Notes under the pieces: generated by a model
Databases searched by the model: none
Seen by the model: only the letters and a program-made list of their open reading frames with translations
Told to the model about the DNA's origin: nothing
Program-made: the position numbers and the translations under genes
Shown: positions 61,932-64,000 of the stretch, piece by piece
How the letters are laid out: each line of letters opens with the position of its first letter
How positions within the stretch are numbered: the stretch's first letter is position 1
Source of the DNA: CBDAKK01 sp965216965
Lineage (GTDB): Bacteria; Spirochaetota; Spirochaetia; WTKD01; G963693115
Direction: 5' to 3'
DNA: 64,000 nucleotides
Assembly: GCA_965216965.1 (NCBI GenBank)
Contig: CBDCGX010000050.1
Location: 62,001-126,000 of the forward strand

Positions 61932-62048
61932 TTATTTTGATATTATTAAGACAAAATAACATTAATTACAAGTTTTTTATCTTCAACCTCTTATTTTGAT
62001 ATTATAAGACAAAATAACATTAATTACAAGTTTTTTATCTTCAACCTC
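61932..62048. repeat. Two tandem copies of a 59-base AT-rich unit
   Basis: Copy 1 is 61932-61990 and copy 2 is 61991-62048, identical except for one missing T. Each copy contains an inverted repeat TTATTTTG / CAAAATAA separated by about 11-12 bases. It lies upstream of the Omp85-led operon, so it may be a pair of operator sites or a structure in the leader. Confidence 0.85.
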
Positions 62049-62110
62049 TCGTTATTGATTATATTCCATTACTAATTATATGTTTTCTACTTTCTATAAA
62101 AATGCTTACT

Positions 62111-62129
62111 CATACTAACAGTTAGTATG
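62111..62129. repeat. 19-base palindrome upstream of the Omp85 operon
   Basis: CATACTAAC, one A, GTTAGTATG: perfect arms of nine. Candidate operator. It resembles the shorter ATACTA/TAGTAT repeat after the LRR gene at 284-297. Confidence 0.5.
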
Positions 62130-62548
62130 CAACTTCCATTTACAAACCTACTTGTATATTAAAGCCGTAAAAAACTTTCTGCTCTTTGAAATATCATCTC
62201 TTTCTTTTGCAGATAATAATTATTAATAATGTAACCAACATTTTTTTAGATAATATTAATCTTTTTTATTTAAAGTACAAAAAACATCCCAATAGCAAAT
62301 GTAAGGTATACATTTGTGAGGTAAATAAATATTGGATTGATAATAATATTTATTCTGGGGAATCCTGTTTTTGACATCTCTATAACAAAAACAGATAAAC
62401 CTAGATAAAAGAAAACTTGAGGGGGGTAGTAAATATCTCTTGTATTTCTTGTGGGCTCATGCTTATGTTAAATATATAATATTAAAAATTATTTGCAAAC
62501 CTATTAAAAACACTATATTAATAGCAGGAAAAATACTATTATAAAATT

Positions 62549-63076
62549 ATGTATCATAAAATAACAAAGGAAAAAATACATGTAAATAGATATACTCCTT
62601 TAATAATAACATGTTTAGTAGTACTTATTGATCAGTCTGCTAAATTCTTTATAGTCAAAACATTTACTTTTCAAGATATATATAAAGTAATAGGAGATTT
62701 ACTTTGGATTGTTCATGTAAGAAATACAGGAGTTGCATTTAGTATAGGAATCAACCTAGAAAATATATGGCGTATAATAATAGTAATAATTGTTCCTTCT
62801 CTTCTTATTCTATATTTATTATGGTTTACATTGTTCTCAACACAGCCCCAAACCTACAAGTTCCTTACGGCAACTATGTTGGGAGGCGGAATAGGTAATA
62901 TGATAGATAGAATATTCCGTACTGAAGGCGTAGTAGACTTTATTAGCGTAAAATTTTATGGGGTTTTTGGATTTGAACGCTGGCCCACTTTTAATTTTTC
63001 CGATATGAGCATTGTAATATCTTTAATTATATGGATTATCATAACTTTCTTTTTCCAAAAATCAAAGATAAAATAA
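62549..63076 (+). CDS. lspA: Signal peptidase II (lipoprotein signal peptidase)
   Basis: 175 residues with four transmembrane helices. Conserved blocks: VVLIDQSAKFFIV, HVRNTGVAFSIG, MLGGGIGNMIDRIF (first catalytic Asp) and WPTFNFSDMSIVIS (second catalytic Asp). It cleaves prolipoproteins after Lgt has lipidated them, and would process the many lipoproteins encoded in this window. TATTAT ends 6 bases before the ATG, so the message may be leaderless. Confidence 0.95.
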   Translation: MYHKITKEKIHVNRYTPLIITCLVVLIDQSAKFFIVKTFTFQDIYKVIGDLLWIVHVRNTGVAFSIGINLENIWRIIIVIIVPSLLILYLLWFTLFSTQPQTYKFLTATMLGGGIGNMIDRIFRTEGVVDFISVKFYGVFGFERWPTFNFSDMSIVISLIIWIIITFFFQKSKIK

Positions 63077-63124
63077 TGCTGTAATAAGTTTAAAGAATCT
63101 ATAATTAAATACAATAATATATAC

Positions 63125-63436
63125 ATGGAAAACCACGACGAACAACAAGCGCACTCTCAATCTCCCTTAGTATCAAATTTCCAGAATAAATCCAACACTA
63201 CTCAAAAAATATCAAAAAAGAAAAAAATTCTTATCCAACTTACTGTATTTATTGCAACACTCATATTGCTAGTTGCTGTCTTCATAGGACTTTTATATCT
63301 TGCAAAAAATATTTTTCTAGGAAAAGTTTCTCTTACTATCGTGCCATGGATATATCTTGGTACATATCTATTAGCGATGACAATAGTAGGGGTGATTTTC
63401 TTTATAGTTATAAAGCGATTTAAGATACCCATATAA
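63125..63436 (+). CDS. Small two-helix membrane protein
   Basis: 103 residues. A hydrophilic start (MENHDEQQAHSQSPLVSNFQ) and a basic stretch ending SKKKKILIQL lead into two transmembrane helices (VFIATLILLVAVFIGLLYLA and IYLGTYLLAMTIVGVIFFIV) and a short basic end. The topology is probably N-in, C-in. No family is recognised. It follows lspA by 48 bases on the same strand and precedes the pseudouridine-synthase gene. Confidence 0.6.
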   Translation: MENHDEQQAHSQSPLVSNFQNKSNTTQKISKKKKILIQLTVFIATLILLVAVFIGLLYLAKNIFLGKVSLTIVPWIYLGTYLLAMTIVGVIFFIVIKRFKIPI

Positions 63437-63573
63437 GATTAACCACTTCTTCAACATAACTTATTCTGATTACAAAATAAGATAACAAAATATATAATCT
63501 CCTTCTTGTAAACAAAAATCATTCCCAATATTGATTGATATTACATATATAGTAAAATACAATAGTATATATT

Positions 63574-64000
63574 GTGAAACAATTTTTATTCACCATAGAA
63601 GAAAACGATACCGGAAAGAGAGTAGACTCAATCTGTAAGAAAATTATGCCCTCAATCTCTTTCCATGCTCTTATGAAAGGACTCCGAAAGAAGTCAATAC
63701 GACTCAATAATAAAAAAAACTACTGGAAGTAATCGTGTAAAGAAGCACGACATAATTTCTATCTCAATATTTCTAGAAAACTATTTGAGTAATGTCGCAA
63801 AAGAATTGTCTTCATCTGAAAAAGATATTTCTCATTATGCCCCCCTACCTACAAAAGACCTTGCAAAAAATATTCCTGTACTTTATAAAAAGAATGGCAT
63901 TATAGCGGCTATAAAACCAATAGGCATGCCCATGTTTAGTGACCTTAAACAAAACAATAGACGATCACAGCCTAAAAAATCTCTTTCTTCTCTTATACAA
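63574..64000 (+). pseudogene. RluA-family pseudouridine synthase, frameshifted at an A8 tract and cut by window edge
   Basis: A GTG start gives KQFLFTIEENDTGKRVDSIC, then SFHALMKGLRKKSIRLNNKK, the S4 RNA-binding domain typical of RluA/RluD enzymes, before a stop just after the A8 run at 63712-63719. Shifting one base back gives TTGSNRVKKHDIISISIF (rest of S4) and VLYKKNGIIAAIKPIGMPMF (start of the catalytic domain), open to the window end. Seven A residues would restore one frame. The catalytic HRLD motif lies beyond the window. The family modifies uridines in ribosomal RNA. Confidence 0.75.
63712..63719 (+). repeat. A8 homopolymer at the RluA-like frameshift
   Basis: Eight A residues between AATAAT and CTACTGG. 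Removing one restores the S4 domain frame, the same change required at 44989-44996. Confidence 0.8.

Larger units (their letters stand above)
61818..62548. other. Gene-free region between the Omp85 operon and lspA
   Basis: 731 very AT-rich bases between divergent units. It holds a 59-base tandem repeat and a 19-base palindrome. A promoter-like TTGACA (62371-62376) with GATAAA 17 bases later (62394-62399) is followed by AGGGGGG and a possible 34-codon TTG-started frame; I do not call it a gene. A 62-codon frame at 62186 has no ribosome site or features. Confidence 0.45.

Noticed and set aside
62186..62374. 62-codon plus-strand frame upstream of lspA
   Set aside because: No ribosome site, no motif, and a composition expected of random AT-rich DNA.
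1..64000. CRISPR array, prophage, toxin-antitoxin or classical defence system
   Set aside because: No regularly spaced repeats with unique spacers, phage structural genes, toxin-antitoxin pair or defence-type nuclease set was seen; AddAB is a housekeeping repair system.

Overview
The window is low in G+C (roughly one third by eye) and densely coded. It reads as part of the chromosome of a host-associated spirochaete close to Treponema. The evidence is two tandem FlaA flagellar-sheath genes, a second-type FliG, an Msp/Tpr-like outer-membrane protein, BspA-type leucine-rich-repeat lipoproteins with loose spirochaete lipoboxes, and a proline-tRNA ligase of the archaeal/eukaryotic type. No IS element, phage, integron or CRISPR array is visible.

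Layout. 0-8 kb: the end of one LRR lipoprotein gene and a complete paralogue, a TatD-type hydrolase, the flaA pair, a frameshifted GT4 glycosyltransferase, a lipoprotein and a membrane protein. 7.9-18.9 kb: tRNA-Pro(GGG), a small TPR-like lipoprotein, the AddAB helicase-nuclease pair, an inositol-monophosphatase relative, a NadR-like protein with a worn kinase half, a rhomboid protease and a polyprenol/diacylglycerol-kinase-like CTP enzyme. 18.9-19.7 kb: an unexplained gene-free stretch. 19.7-30.2 kb: a short WD40 protein, ribosomal proteins L28 and L33, a TraB/GumN-like lipoprotein, a complete RND efflux operon (adaptor, pump, TolC-like channel), GTP cyclohydrolase II and EF-P. 30.5-41.7 kb: glnA, a lone OppB-type permease, a coiled-coil protein next to the Msp/Tpr-like protein, proS, fliG, pepD and a low-molecular-weight phosphatase. 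42.3-47.2 kb: a TPP riboswitch whose aptamer contains the Shine-Dalgarno sequence, followed by a thiamine-precursor ABC transporter (thiXYZ) translationally chained to an oligopeptide-type binding protein and permease. 47.2-52.3 kb: a thioredoxin-like protein, a metal-binding HMA protein, ClpC and an FGGY kinase.

The most interesting region is 52.5-61.8 kb. It is a nine-gene minus-strand array: a one-POTRA Omp85-like barrel, an exported TPR-like protein, a LolD-type ATPase, a LolC/E-type permease, a LolA-like carrier, a barrel-type protein and a lipoprotein, then a second LolA-like carrier and a decayed copy of the barrel gene. Together they look like a complete route from inner membrane through periplasm to outer membrane. 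The TPR gene is interrupted at a ten-base G tract, a classical phase-variation signal. The right edge holds lspA and a truncated RluA-family gene.

Two themes run through the window. First, five genes (GT4, OppA-like, TPR-like, Omp85-like, RluA-like) are each open again if exactly one base is removed, three of them at homopolymers; this is phase variation, slippage-rescued decay, or systematic sequence error. Second, several genes that head transcription units have a -10 box ending about 6-8 bases before the start codon, which predicts leaderless mRNAs, while genes inside operons carry ordinary Shine-Dalgarno sequences.
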